A stretch of 64,000 bases of DNA, taken from assembly GCF_900107735.1 (NCBI RefSeq), contig NZ_FNQV01000013.1, positions 1 to 64,000 on the forward strand, read 5' to 3'. The DNA comes from Bowdeniella nasicola (GTDB taxonomy: Bacteria > Actinomycetota > Actinomycetes > Actinomycetales > Actinomycetaceae). Each line of letters starts with the position of its first letter. Position 1 is the first letter of the stretch. The notes beneath the pieces are model-generated. The model had not been told where the DNA came from, searched no databases, and was given only the letters and a program-made list of their open reading frames with translations. A program made the position numbers and the translations under genes. Shown here one piece after another: positions 36,545 through 45,746 of this stretch.

Positions 36545-38521
36545 ATGAAGAACGTTCTTGGTTCTGCCGCCTCCCCCTACCTTCGCCAGCACGCCGACAA
36601 TCCCGTCGCCTGGCAGGAGTGGACCGATGAGACCCTCGCGCATGCTCGCGAGCACGACATTCCGATCCTGCTGTCGGTCGGCTATGCGGCGTGCCACTGG
36701 TGCCACATCATGGCGCACGAGTCATTCGAGGATGCCGAAGTCGCGGCGCTCCTGAATGAAAACTTCGTCCCTATCAAGGTGGATCGGGAGGAGCGGCCCG
36801 ACGTTGATGCGGCATACATGGCGGCAACCCAAGCGATGACGGGATCCGGCGGCTGGCCGATGTCCTGCCTCCTTGCCCCCGACGGCACCCCGCTGTGGTG
36901 CGGCACCTACCTAACGAAACCGCAGTTCATGCAGTTGCTGACCCAAATGGTGCGGGTGTGGCAGGACCAGCGCGATGAGGCCCGGGCGAGCGGCGCACAT
37001 GTCGCCTCGATTCTGCGCGACGCCCAAGCCGGCGGTTCACACGAGGCGATCTCCGATGGCGACTTAGCCGAGGCGGCGAGCATGCTCGCGCGCAGCTACG
37101 ACGCCGAGTTCGCCGGCTTTGGGTCTGCGCCGAAGTTCCCGCCGACGATGGCGCTCGACTTTTTGCTGCGGCACGCGATCCGCACGGGCGACGAATCGTC
37201 GCTTGTCATGGTCGCCCACACCGCCGATGCCATTGCCCGCTCCGGCATGTGCGATCAGCTCGCCGGTGGCTTTGCGCGCTACGCGGTCGACCGCGCCTGG
37301 GTAGTCCCACACTTCGAGAAGATGCTCTACGACAATGCCCTGCTGCTGCGGCATTTTGCGCACGTGGCGATCCGCGCCGATGAGCCGCTGCGCGCCCTCG
37401 CACTGCACGCCGCCCGTGGCACTGCGGGGTTTCTGCTGCGAGATCTGCACACGCGCGAGGGCATGTTCGCATCCTCCTTCGACGCCGATACCGATGGCGA
37501 GGAGGGCGCCACCTACGTGTGGACGCCTCGCGAACTCGTCGACGTCCTCGGTGAGGCCGACGGCGCGCGTGCCGCGCGGGCCCTCGGCGTCACCGAAGCG
37601 GGGACATTCGAGCACGGTACCTCGACGCTGCAGCTGCTCGGCGATATCGACTGGGACTGGTGGCTTCCCGTCCGCGAGCGCCTCCTTGCGGCGCGCAGTC
37701 GGCGCCCGCAGCCTGATCGCCACGACGCCGTGATCGCTGCCTGGAACGGCCTCGCGATCGCGGCCCTGGCCGATGCGGCGATGGCGCTTGACGAACCGTC
37801 GTGGCTGGAAGCGGCCATCACCTGCGCCGACGCGCTGTGGGAGACACATCTCGTCGACGGCGAACTGCGCCGCACCTCGCGGGACGGCGCTGTGGGCCAG
37901 GCGCCCGGCGTCGCCGAGGACTACGGCGATGTAGCGGAGGGCTTCGTGGCGCTGCATCTCGCGACCGCCGAGCCGCGCTGGCTGGAACGCGCCCACCAGC
38001 TCCTGGATGCGGCAAGCCAACGCTTCCGGGACGCCGATGGGCTCATCTATGACGTCGCCGCCGACACCGAGCTGTACGTCCGGCCGCGCGGCGAGAGCGA
38101 TAATGCGGAGCCATCGGGCTCCTCGACGCTCGCGGGCGCCCTCATTCGCTACGGCACGGCCGCGGGCTCGCCGGAGCATGTGGTGGCGGGCCGCGAGAGT
38201 CTGCGCTTGCTCGCGGGAGTGATGCGCGAGGCGCCACGCTTCGCGGGCTGGGCGCTCTGCATTGCTGAAGACCTTGCCTCCGGCCCGCTACAGGTGGGGA
38301 TCGCCGCCGGCGACGGCGCTGCGGCCCTCGCCCGGAGCGCCCGCGAGCTCGCCTCTCCGGGCGCGTTGATCATCGTGGGTGAGCGCGACGCCGCTCCCCT
38401 GCTCCAGGGGCGCGGGCCCGTCGCGGGCCGGGCGGCGGCCTACGTGTGCCGCGGCCAGGTCTGCTCGGCGCCCATCACGACAGGCGATAGCTTAAGAGAA
38501 GCCATCGAACAACATCCTTGA
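36545..38521 (+). CDS. Thioredoxin-domain protein of the YyaL/SSP411 (DUF255) family
   Basis: A 658-residue protein with an N-terminal thioredoxin-like domain joined to an (alpha/alpha)6 barrel. The family block NVLGSAASPYLRQHADNPVAWQEW opens the protein. It is followed by GYAACHWCHIMAHESFEDAEVAALLNENFVPIKVDREERPDVDAAYM with a C-x-x-C-like ACHWCH. Later blocks GSGGWPMSCLLAPDGTP and FEKMLYDNALLL are also typical. The start is the ATG at 36545, because sequence upstream is promoter-like. The biochemical role is not established. It is divergent from rpsF. Confidence 0.93.
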   Translation: MKNVLGSAASPYLRQHADNPVAWQEWTDETLAHAREHDIPILLSVGYAACHWCHIMAHESFEDAEVAALLNENFVPIKVDREERPDVDAAYMAATQAMTGSGGWPMSCLLAPDGTPLWCGTYLTKPQFMQLLTQMVRVWQDQRDEARASGAHVASILRDAQAGGSHEAISDGDLAEAASMLARSYDAEFAGFGSAPKFPPTMALDFLLRHAIRTGDESSLVMVAHTADAIARSGMCDQLAGGFARYAVDRAWVVPHFEKMLYDNALLLRHFAHVAIRADEPLRALALHAARGTAGFLLRDLHTREGMFASSFDADTDGEEGATYVWTPRELVDVLGEADGARAARALGVTEAGTFEHGTSTLQLLGDIDWDWWLPVRERLLAARSRRPQPDRHDAVIAAWNGLAIAALADAAMALDEPSWLEAAITCADALWETHLVDGELRRTSRDGAVGQAPGVAEDYGDVAEGFVALHLATAEPRWLERAHQLLDAASQRFRDADGLIYDVAADTELYVRPRGESDNAEPSGSSTLAGALIRYGTAAGSPEHVVAGRESLRLLAGVMREAPRFAGWALCIAEDLASGPLQVGIAAGDGAAALARSARELASPGALIIVGERDAAPLLQGRGPVAGRAAAYVCRGQVCSAPITTGDSLREAIEQHP

Positions 38522-38618
38522 TGGAGCGTGTCACAGGTTCGTGAGACGCTTCATGGACCTGGGAAGCTGTACCAGTTACCCGAAGTGGAACAATGAAGGA
38601 ATGAAGAGGTCGAGCGAC

Positions 38619-39596
38619 ATGCATGTCCTGGAGATTTGTGCGGGAGCCGGAGGACAGTCTTCGGGTTTAGAGCTCGCAGGCTTCCGTCACGAGCTGGCGG
38701 TTGAAATCGATCATGATGCCGCTGAGACACTTCGTGGAAATCGCCCCGATTGGAATGTCCTCGAAGCCGACGTTCGCTCCATAGATGGACGCCAGTTCCG
38801 TGGAATCGATCTGATTGCCGGTGGCGTGCCGTGCCCACCGTTCAGTATCGCCGGAAAGCAGCTCGGTTCCGACGACGAACGCGATTTGTTTCCCGAAGCT
38901 CTCCGGCTCGTAAGGGAAGCCCGTCCGACTGCTGTGATGCTAGAAAACGTTCGAGGGCTCGCTTCAGCCCGATTCTCTACCTATCGCGAATCGATCCTTC
39001 GGGAACTTGATCACTGCGGATATGACACGGATTGGCAACTGCTTTATTCAAGCGAGTATGGCGTTCCTCAGCTCCGTCCTCGCTTCATTCTCGTCGCACT
39101 CAAACGACCACACTTCCGAAACTTCGAATGGCCCCGCCCAATCGGAACACCTCCCTCGGTTGGTCAGACTCTCGAAGTAATGATGGGAGAACGTGGCTGG
39201 CTGGGAGCTTCGTCCTGGGCCAAGCGAGCGAACAGTATTGCTCCGACGGTAGTTGGCGGATCAAAGAAACATGGTGGCGCGGATCTCGGACCCACTAGAG
39301 CGAAAGAGGCTTGGCTGCGACTCGGCGTGGACGGAAAGGGCATCGCAAACGAAGCTCCCGGTCCTGAAATGCCAGAAGCGCACATTCCGCGTCTCACCAA
39401 TCCGATGGTAGCGAGAGTTCAAGGATTCTCTCCGGACTGGACATTCGCAGGGCGTAAAACTTCCATCTACCGTCAGATCGGGAACGCCTTCCCCCCGCCG
39501 GTCGCAGCCGCGATCGGCGAATCAATCAAGACGGCGTTAGGAGCTGGAGTGACACGCGAGACCAGTAGCGGTGAAGAACTCCGCGCAATCGGCTAG
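38619..39596 (+). CDS. DNA (cytosine-5)-methyltransferase, NaeI-type partner
   Basis: Methylates cytosine in the recognition site and protects the host from the endonuclease next door. From the ATG at 38619 the protein is 325 residues: motif I LEICAGAGGQSSGLELAGF, motif IV GGVPCPPFSIAGKQLG with catalytic Cys72, motif VI MLENVRG, motif VIII QLRPRFILVAL, and motif X near QIGNAFPPPVAAAIG. All catalytic motifs are intact. The start at 38619 has AGAGG 9 bp upstream; an ATG at 38601 is possible. GC is lower than in neighbours. Predicted site GCCGGC from the adjacent NaeI homolog. Confidence 0.93.
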   Translation: MHVLEICAGAGGQSSGLELAGFRHELAVEIDHDAAETLRGNRPDWNVLEADVRSIDGRQFRGIDLIAGGVPCPPFSIAGKQLGSDDERDLFPEALRLVREARPTAVMLENVRGLASARFSTYRESILRELDHCGYDTDWQLLYSSEYGVPQLRPRFILVALKRPHFRNFEWPRPIGTPPSVGQTLEVMMGERGWLGASSWAKRANSIAPTVVGGSKKHGGADLGPTRAKEAWLRLGVDGKGIANEAPGPEMPEAHIPRLTNPMVARVQGFSPDWTFAGRKTSIYRQIGNAFPPPVAAAIGESIKTALGAGVTRETSSGEELRAIG

Positions 39597-39613
39597 AACT
39601 CTGCGACTCATCA

Positions 39614-40537
39614 TTATGCGTAGGGAATAATCGGCGCCGACGCGGGTGTGTCCTCACCCGGCAGGGCAAGCCGCCACCAAGTCTCTGAGATTTCTACACC
39701 TACTCCAGGCATAGAAGGGACGACGCGTACCGCTACGACCTCGCCGCGCTCGGGAACCTCAGCACCCAGTTCGCGAGCGATTCTCTGCTGAGCTTTGTAG
39801 TCGCCCCCAAGAATCACGATACCTTCGTTTCGTAATGCGCTCCGAGCGCCCCCATTGCCTCGTACTCGCTTCATGTAATCGCTCTGCTGAGCAACTGTCG
39901 CGATGATGTTTCTGCTAATCCTCTGGTTCTGCGCCGTTCGCAAGAGCTCGTTGATCCGACGCTGCCCGCTTCTAAGAGCCATCACTCGCTCGACTTCTGA
40001 CTCGGGGAGCTGAAGCAACGCGTTGGGCGGTAAATTCGCGTCGAAAAACAACCACCTGATTCGCGATCTACCGAGCTTATTCAGGCCGGTCTTTCGATCT
40101 CTATTCTCACTTGTCCGACGATTCTCCTCGCTAACACGGACCACTCCGAGTCTCCAGTACGATCTCAAGTCGTCGGCTTGCGCTACCAACACGAGATGAT
40201 TGAACGATTCAATTGGGAGCATCCATTGTCCCGTGTGCGAGTACTTACAATCCACCTCAATACCGGCGATACAGTAGTCGAGAACGACCCCGTCCTCGAA
40301 GTCCAGCTCACGTTGCAGGTTGATCTCAAACTGGGTGCCGAAATGGGTTTTTTCGGTCTTGTATAGCTGACCGAGCTTATATCGACCTGTATTGAGACCG
40401 TCATAGGCCTGGTCGAACGTCCGCCGAAAAACCTTGGCAATACGCTCACCTGACGGGTCCAACCTCAGAATTTCAGCTGCAACTGCTTCGATCTCGTGAT
40501 CTGGTTGATTGCTGACAGACTCGGAGCACACAGACAC
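39614..40537 (-). CDS. NaeI-family type IIE restriction endonuclease
   Basis: Two-domain endonuclease; NaeI cuts GCCGGC after binding a second copy of the site as effector. The 307-residue protein shares NaeI blocks such as GRYKLGQLYKTEKTHFGT, DYCIAGIEVDCKYS and IATVAQQSDYMKRVRGNGGARS. The nuclease residues D87, D96 and K98 (from LDYCIAGIEVDCK) are intact. The C-terminal effector domain follows from about residue 170. GTG start with GGAGGGG upstream. It lies tail to tail with the methyltransferase and 10 bp after the penicillin-binding protein gene on the same strand. Confidence 0.93.
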   Translation of the reverse strand: MSVCSESVSNQPDHEIEAVAAEILRLDPSGERIAKVFRRTFDQAYDGLNTGRYKLGQLYKTEKTHFGTQFEINLQRELDFEDGVVLDYCIAGIEVDCKYSHTGQWMLPIESFNHLVLVAQADDLRSYWRLGVVRVSEENRRTSENRDRKTGLNKLGRSRIRWLFFDANLPPNALLQLPESEVERVMALRSGQRRINELLRTAQNQRISRNIIATVAQQSDYMKRVRGNGGARSALRNEGIVILGGDYKAQQRIARELGAEVPERGEVVAVRVVPSMPGVGVEISETWWRLALPGEDTPASAPIIPYA

Positions 40538-40547
40538 TCCCCTCCTG

Positions 40548-42830
40548 TTAGTTGTTTCCGCCGCCGTTGCCGCGGCCCGGTGGCGCGGGTTTATCCGGCT
40601 GACCCGGCCTGCCCGGCTTATTGTTGCCCGGCTTCGTCGGGGTCTCGGTGGGGTTCGGCGTCTCCGTCGGCTGCTCGGTGGGTTGCTCCGTCGGCTCCTC
40701 GGTCGGCTCTTCCGTGGGTTCCTCGGTGGGTTCCTCGGTCGGCTCTTCCGTCGGCTCTTCGCTCGGAGCTTGCGTCGGTGCCTGCGTGCGCGTCGGCACC
40801 GGCATCGGATGCTTCGTGGCCTTCTTCGCCGTCGGCTCCGGGAACGGGATGACCTCTTCGCCCTCGAGCGCGGCCTTCATATAGTTCGTCCAGATCTGGG
40901 TCGGATAGGTGCCGCCGGCGACCGTGCGGATTCCGCCGAAGCCGGTGAGCTCTTCTTCCTGCCCGTCCGGACCGACCTGGTACATGTCGACCACGGTCAC
41001 GAGCTGAGGCGTGAAGCCCGCAAACCACGCCGACTTGTAGTCATTCGATGAGCCCGTCTTGCCCGCGGCGGGGCGGCCAAGGTGCGAGCCGACGTAGTGC
41101 GCGGTGCCCGTGCGGGTCACCTGCTGCATTGCGTAGGTCGCATCGGCCATGACATCGGCGTCGAAGACCTGCTCGCCGTCGGTGCCCGCCTTGTAGATGG
41201 CGTTGTCGCGCCCGTCCGTGATCTCGGAGACGATGAACGGCTCGTGCTTCACACCCTGCGCGGCGATCGTGCCATAGGCGCGGACCTGATCGAACGGGCG
41301 CAGCGAGGCCGGGCCGAGCACGTTGGAAGGCACGGGAGCCAGGCCCGGCGTGTCCTTCGGGATGCCGGCCTTCACGGCGGTGTCCAGCGTCAGCTGGGGG
41401 CCGATTTCGACGTTCAGCTGGGCGTAGGGGGTGTTGACCGAGTCCTCGGTCGACTTCACGAGATTGATGCGCCCGCGGTTGAACCGGTCGTAGTTGCGTA
41501 CGGGCTTATCGAAGCCCTCGATCTCCATGTTGTTGTAGGACTGGAAGGTGTCGTAGAGCGAGTACCCCTCCTCCAGCGCGCCGATGAGCGTCCAGACCTT
41601 GAAGGTCGAACCGGCCTGGGCCCGGTCCTGCGTGACGGCGTTGCGCGGCTGGCTGACGAAATCCGGACCACCGTAGACGGCGACGAGCGCGCCGGTGCGC
41701 GGATCCATGGAGGCCAGTCCCACGCGGTTGTTTTCGGGCCGGTCTTCCGGCAGCGCGTTGACGGCCTCGACGGCGGCGTCCTGGCGGGGCTTTTGGATCG
41801 TGGAGACGATGCTCAGGCCGCGCGTGTTCAGCTCGTCCTCGGAGATCTCCGCTTTGTTGACGACCTCGTTTTTCACCATGTCGAGCAGGTAGCCGTTCGG
41901 GCCCTTCAGGGCGTTGACCGGCTTGTAGTCGATCGTCTCGGGGAAGGTCTGCTGATCACGCTCCTGCTGGGTGATCCAGCCGTCGGCGACCATGATGTCT
42001 AGGACTCGGTTCCAGCGCTGTTCGGCGCGCTCAGGCATGACGGCCGGATCCCACTTCGAGGGCGCCGGAATGAGGCCGGCCAGGAGCGCGGACTCCGCGA
42101 TCGACAGGTCCTTGGCGCTCTTGCCGAAATAGTGCTCGGCGGCGACCTCGATACCGTAGGCGCCGCGCCCAAAGTAGATGGTGTTCAGGTAGTTTTCGAG
42201 GATTTCTTCCTTGGACTGCTGCTGGTCGATCTTCAGCGCGAGGATCGCTTCCTTCGCCTTGCCGACGACGTCCTTGGTATCGCCGACGTAATAGCGCTCG
42301 ACGTACTGCTGGGTGAGGGTGGAGGCGCCCTGCAGCGGGTTGCCGCGCAGGTTGTTCCACGTGGCGCGCGCAATACCGCGCAGGTCGATGCCGGGGTTGG
42401 TGTAGAAGCGCCGGTCCTCGGAGGCGACGACGGCGTGGCCGACGTGCTCGGGCAGGGAGGATAGCGCGACCGATTTGCGATCGTATTCGGAGAACGTTCC
42501 GAGCTGGGTCTCGCCATCGGCGTAGTAGACCGTCGTCGTCTGGGCCTGGGCGAAGTCGCCCGGCTGCGGCACGTCGATCATCGAGTAGGCGAGCGCGAAT
42601 AGGCCCGCGCCGGAGGCGATGAGGAACGCGAAGAGGCCGAGGACCAGTTTCCAGCCCGGCAGCCAGCGCAGGATCGGACCCTTGTTCGGGCGCGGGTAGC
42701 GCCGGCGCTTGCCGTTGGGTTTGGTCGCACTGAGCGTGCGGGTACGGCCCTTTGGCGGCTTCGGCGGAGCCGCGTTGCGTGATTCGCGCAGGCTTCGGCG
42801 CGTCACGGGTTTGCCCTGATGCTCGTTCAC
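40548..42830 (-). CDS. Class A penicillin-binding protein (PBP1/PonA-type)
   Basis: Bifunctional peptidoglycan synthase anchored by one membrane helix (WKLVLGLFAFLIASGAGLFALAY) after a basic cytoplasmic stretch. The GT51 domain shows EDRRFYTNPGIDLRGIARA and STLTQQYVERYY. The transpeptidase domain has SxxK as STFK, SxN as SVN and KTGSS. The C terminus is about 100 residues of Pro/Thr/Glu repeats ending in a Gly/Asn-rich tail. The start at 42830 is a GTG with GGAAGGA 8 bp upstream, giving 760 residues. A longer in-frame start would add 16 residues. Confidence 0.93.
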   Translation of the reverse strand: MNEHQGKPVTRRSLRESRNAAPPKPPKGRTRTLSATKPNGKRRRYPRPNKGPILRWLPGWKLVLGLFAFLIASGAGLFALAYSMIDVPQPGDFAQAQTTTVYYADGETQLGTFSEYDRKSVALSSLPEHVGHAVVASEDRRFYTNPGIDLRGIARATWNNLRGNPLQGASTLTQQYVERYYVGDTKDVVGKAKEAILALKIDQQQSKEEILENYLNTIYFGRGAYGIEVAAEHYFGKSAKDLSIAESALLAGLIPAPSKWDPAVMPERAEQRWNRVLDIMVADGWITQQERDQQTFPETIDYKPVNALKGPNGYLLDMVKNEVVNKAEISEDELNTRGLSIVSTIQKPRQDAAVEAVNALPEDRPENNRVGLASMDPRTGALVAVYGGPDFVSQPRNAVTQDRAQAGSTFKVWTLIGALEEGYSLYDTFQSYNNMEIEGFDKPVRNYDRFNRGRINLVKSTEDSVNTPYAQLNVEIGPQLTLDTAVKAGIPKDTPGLAPVPSNVLGPASLRPFDQVRAYGTIAAQGVKHEPFIVSEITDGRDNAIYKAGTDGEQVFDADVMADATYAMQQVTRTGTAHYVGSHLGRPAAGKTGSSNDYKSAWFAGFTPQLVTVVDMYQVGPDGQEEELTGFGGIRTVAGGTYPTQIWTNYMKAALEGEEVIPFPEPTAKKATKHPMPVPTRTQAPTQAPSEEPTEEPTEEPTEEPTEEPTEEPTEQPTEQPTETPNPTETPTKPGNNKPGRPGQPDKPAPPGRGNGGGNN
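40650..40770 (-). repeat. Tandem EEPT-coding repeat in the PBP C-terminal tail
   Basis: Short units of 12 bp, coding for E-E-P-T with some E-Q-P-T, are repeated about eight times. The bases vary between copies (for example TCGGTCGGCTCT and TCCGTGGGTTCC), so the repeat is conserved as protein rather than as DNA. Repeats of this kind are prone to slippage and may vary in copy number among strains. Confidence 0.85.
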
Positions 42831-42925
42831 ACCCAGTCCTTCCAGATCAGTACCCTCCAGTATGGCCCCACCAGCCACACGGATAACAGAGCCGAGCGAG
42901 CTAACTCACCCCCGAACGTGGCGGA

Positions 42926-44215
42926 TCACACGCGAGTGGGGGCGACGTCGGCGGGCTCGGCGGGGCTCAGGCGGTAGGCCGCGGCGAGCAGCGCGAAGGC
43001 GGCGGCGAGCACGAGGAAGACGCCGCGCGACCACCCGGTATCGGGCAGGATGGCGGCCGCGAGCCCGGCGGCTCCCACGAACGCGGCGTTGAACATCACG
43101 TCATACAGCGCGAAGGCGCGGCCGCGGTAGGCGTCGGCGGTATCGCGCTGGACGATCGTGTCGACGGCGATTTTCGCGCCCTGGACGGATAGCCCGAGGA
43201 GGAAGGCGGCGCTCGCGATGACGGGCACCGCGGGGGCGGTAGCGGCCACGAGCTGGGAGAGGGCGCCAATCCCCAAACACGTGAGGATCCACTGCTGCGG
43301 GGAGAGCCGCTCGTGGGCGATGGGCGTCGCGATGATCGCGAGGCCCGAGCCGGCGAAGGAGATGCCCGACAGGGTGGCGAACAGCGCGAGCCCGGCCGCG
43401 GCGTTCGTCGGATCTACGAGGAGGTTGCGCGAAGCGAGGATGAGGACGAGGAAGTTCACGCCGTAGAAAAACCGGTGGGTCGCCATCACCGCGAGCGCCG
43501 CGCCGGGGGTGCGGCGGGCGGTCAGGTAGCGGGCCGCGGCCGCGAGCTCGCTAAGGACGGCGAATACCGAGCGGCGACGCTCACCCGAACCGTCGGGGCC
43601 GAGTTCGCCAGGGGCCAGGCGCAGCGCGAGGGCGGCGGCGGCCGCGAAGACGAGGCCGGCGGCGGCGAGCAGTCCGAAATCGCGCACCGAACCCGTCGGC
43701 AGGACGATCCCGAGGCCGAAACCGATGACGGCCCCGAGCACCGCGGCGCCGGCGCCGAGGGTCGGCGTAATCGAGTTCGCCATGAGGAGCAGGTGGCGCG
43801 GCACGACGAGCGGCAGCCCGGCCGACAGCGCGGACAGCAGGAAGCGATTGACGCCGAGGATGAGCAGCGCGAGCGCGTAGACCGCGGGCCCGATGCCGAG
43901 CTGGACGAGGCACAGGCCAATGATGACCGCGAGGACGGCTCGCACGGCATTGCCGTAGAGCAGCACCTGGCGGCGGCGCCAGCGATCAAGCAGCGGCCCG
44001 GCGAACGGGCCGACGACGGTGAAGGGCAGCAGCAGCACCGCAAACGCAATGGCGACGTCCCCGGCGGTCGTCAGGCGCTCGGGCGAGAAGAAGAACAGGG
44101 AGGCCAGGCCCGCCTGCACGAGCCCGTCGCCCGTCTGGCTCACCAGGCGGATCGCCAGCAGTTTGCGGAAACCCGCGTAGCCCGTGAGGGTCTTGAGGTC
44201 GGCGATGAGGCGCAC
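42926..44215 (-). CDS. MFS transporter
   Basis: Major-facilitator permease of 429 residues with about twelve hydrophobic segments. The first loop FAGPLLDRWRRRQVLLYGN is the MFS motif A, and SVQGAKIAVDTIVQRDTADAYRGRAFALYD lies between helices 10 and 11. It resembles the drug-efflux/MFS_1 type. No substrate is evident. It begins directly at the CCA transferase stop, so the two are probably co-transcribed. Confidence 0.9.
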   Translation of the reverse strand: MRLIADLKTLTGYAGFRKLLAIRLVSQTGDGLVQAGLASLFFFSPERLTTAGDVAIAFAVLLLPFTVVGPFAGPLLDRWRRRQVLLYGNAVRAVLAVIIGLCLVQLGIGPAVYALALLILGVNRFLLSALSAGLPLVVPRHLLLMANSITPTLGAGAAVLGAVIGFGLGIVLPTGSVRDFGLLAAAGLVFAAAAALALRLAPGELGPDGSGERRRSVFAVLSELAAAARYLTARRTPGAALAVMATHRFFYGVNFLVLILASRNLLVDPTNAAAGLALFATLSGISFAGSGLAIIATPIAHERLSPQQWILTCLGIGALSQLVAATAPAVPVIASAAFLLGLSVQGAKIAVDTIVQRDTADAYRGRAFALYDVMFNAAFVGAAGLAAAILPDTGWSRGVFLVLAAAFALLAAAYRLSPAEPADVAPTRV

Positions 44216-45670
44216 CTAGCGCGCCTCCCACCAGGCCCGCAGCGTTTTCTCGGCGTCCTCGCGGCTCATCGGCCCGTGCTCCATGCGGTGCTCGAGCAAG
44301 AACTTGTAGGCGGCGCCCACCTCGGGGCCGGGCGGGATCCCGAGGATCGCCATGATGTCATTGCCGGTGAGGTCGGGGCGGATCTTGGCGAGCTCCTCGG
44401 CCTCGGCGAGCTCGTCGATGCGGCGCTCGAGATCGTCATAGGCGGCCGCGAGGCGGTTGGCCTTGCGACGGTTACGCGTCGTGCAATCGGCGCGGGTGAG
44501 TCGGTGCAGACGCTCGAGCAGCGGTCCCGCGTCGGTGACGTAGCGCCGCACGGCCGAATCCGTCCAGGCCTGATCGCCATAGCCGTGGAAGCGCAGATGC
44601 AGCTCGACGAGGCGCGAGACGTCCTTCGTCGTCTGCTTATCGAAGCGCAGCTCGCGCATCCGCTTGCGCGTCATCTTCGCGCCGACGACCTCGTGGTGGT
44701 GGAAGCTGACCTGGCCGCCGGGCTCAAACCGCCGCGTTGCGGGCTTGCCGACGTCGTGCATGAGCGCGGCAAAGCGCAGCACGAAATCGGGCCCGGGCAC
44801 CGGGCCATCGGGGCCGGTTTCGAGCGCGATCGCCTGATCGAGGACGGTCAGCGTGTGCTCGTAGACGTCCTTGTGGCGGTTGTGTTCGTCCTGGGTTTGG
44901 CGCAGGTTGGCGAGCTCGGGCAGCACGAGGTCCGCGACGCCCGTGTAGACCATGAGCTCCAGGCCGCGGCGCGGCCACGTCGCGGTCATGAGGCGCGTGA
45001 GCTCGGCCTGGATGCGCTCCGGGGAGACGATCGCCAGGCGCGGCGCGAGCTTCTCCATCGCCGCCATCGTGTGCGGCTCGACGTCGAAGCCGAGTTGCGC
45101 GGCAAACCGCGCGGCACGCATGATGCGCAGCGGATCGTCGTCGAAGGAGCGTTCGGGCTCGATGGGGGTGCGCAACACCATCGCGGCGAGGTCGGGCAGG
45201 CCGCCGCACGGGTCGACGAACTCGCGCGAGGGCAGGCGCACAGCCATGGCGTTAACGGTGAAATCGCGGCGCGTGAGGTCGCCCTCGAGCGTGTCGCCGT
45301 ATTGCACGAGCGGTTTGCGGCTCGACGGATCGTATTCATCGGTGCGGTACGTCGTCACCTCGACGATCGTCTCGCCCTTTTTCGCGCCGATCGTGCCAAA
45401 CTCCTTGCCGATCGCCCAGTGGGTATCGCCCCAGGCGGCAAGAAGGCGCTCGGTATCGTCCGGGTGCGCCGAGGTCGCGAAGTCCAGATCGTGGGTCGGG
45501 CGGGCGAGGAAGAGGTCGCGCACCGGGCCGCCGACGAGCGCGAGTTCGAAACCCGCGTTCGCGAACACCTCACCGAGCTCGATGACGACAGCGGGCAGCT
45601 GGTCGAGCTGGTAGGAGGCGATCTTGCGCAGCTGGCTGACGCTCAGGGCGGAATTCTCGGAAGTGGGCAC
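44216..45670 (-). CDS. CCA tRNA nucleotidyltransferase
   Basis: Adds or repairs the CCA end of tRNA without a template. The 484-residue class II enzyme has LALVGGPVRDLFL and THDLDFATSAHPDD with the catalytic Asp pair near residues 45-65. The RRDFTVNAMA motif follows, then FDDDPLRIMRAARFAAQL. The HD domain (HNRHKDVYEHTLTVLDQA, RFAALMHDVGKP) in the C-terminal half is typical of actinobacterial forms. Start is a GTG at 45670. It is divergent from the NUDIX gene across 76 bp, an order conserved in actinobacteria. Confidence 0.96.
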   Translation of the reverse strand: MPTSENSALSVSQLRKIASYQLDQLPAVVIELGEVFANAGFELALVGGPVRDLFLARPTHDLDFATSAHPDDTERLLAAWGDTHWAIGKEFGTIGAKKGETIVEVTTYRTDEYDPSSRKPLVQYGDTLEGDLTRRDFTVNAMAVRLPSREFVDPCGGLPDLAAMVLRTPIEPERSFDDDPLRIMRAARFAAQLGFDVEPHTMAAMEKLAPRLAIVSPERIQAELTRLMTATWPRRGLELMVYTGVADLVLPELANLRQTQDEHNRHKDVYEHTLTVLDQAIALETGPDGPVPGPDFVLRFAALMHDVGKPATRRFEPGGQVSFHHHEVVGAKMTRKRMRELRFDKQTTKDVSRLVELHLRFHGYGDQAWTDSAVRRYVTDAGPLLERLHRLTRADCTTRNRRKANRLAAAYDDLERRIDELAEAEELAKIRPDLTGNDIMAILGIPPGPEVGAAYKFLLEHRMEHGPMSREDAEKTLRAWWEAR

Positions 45671-45746
45671 GTCCTTACTTTCTCACGTCGGGCGCGCATT
45701 TCTCACCACGGCCCAACGCGGCGCTGGCTTGACTAAGCTGGATGGC

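Noticed and set aside
40650-40770. Tandem repeats in the PBP gene as a CRISPR or VNTR element outside genes
   Set aside because: They are in frame and code for EEPT units; spacing is 12 bp.
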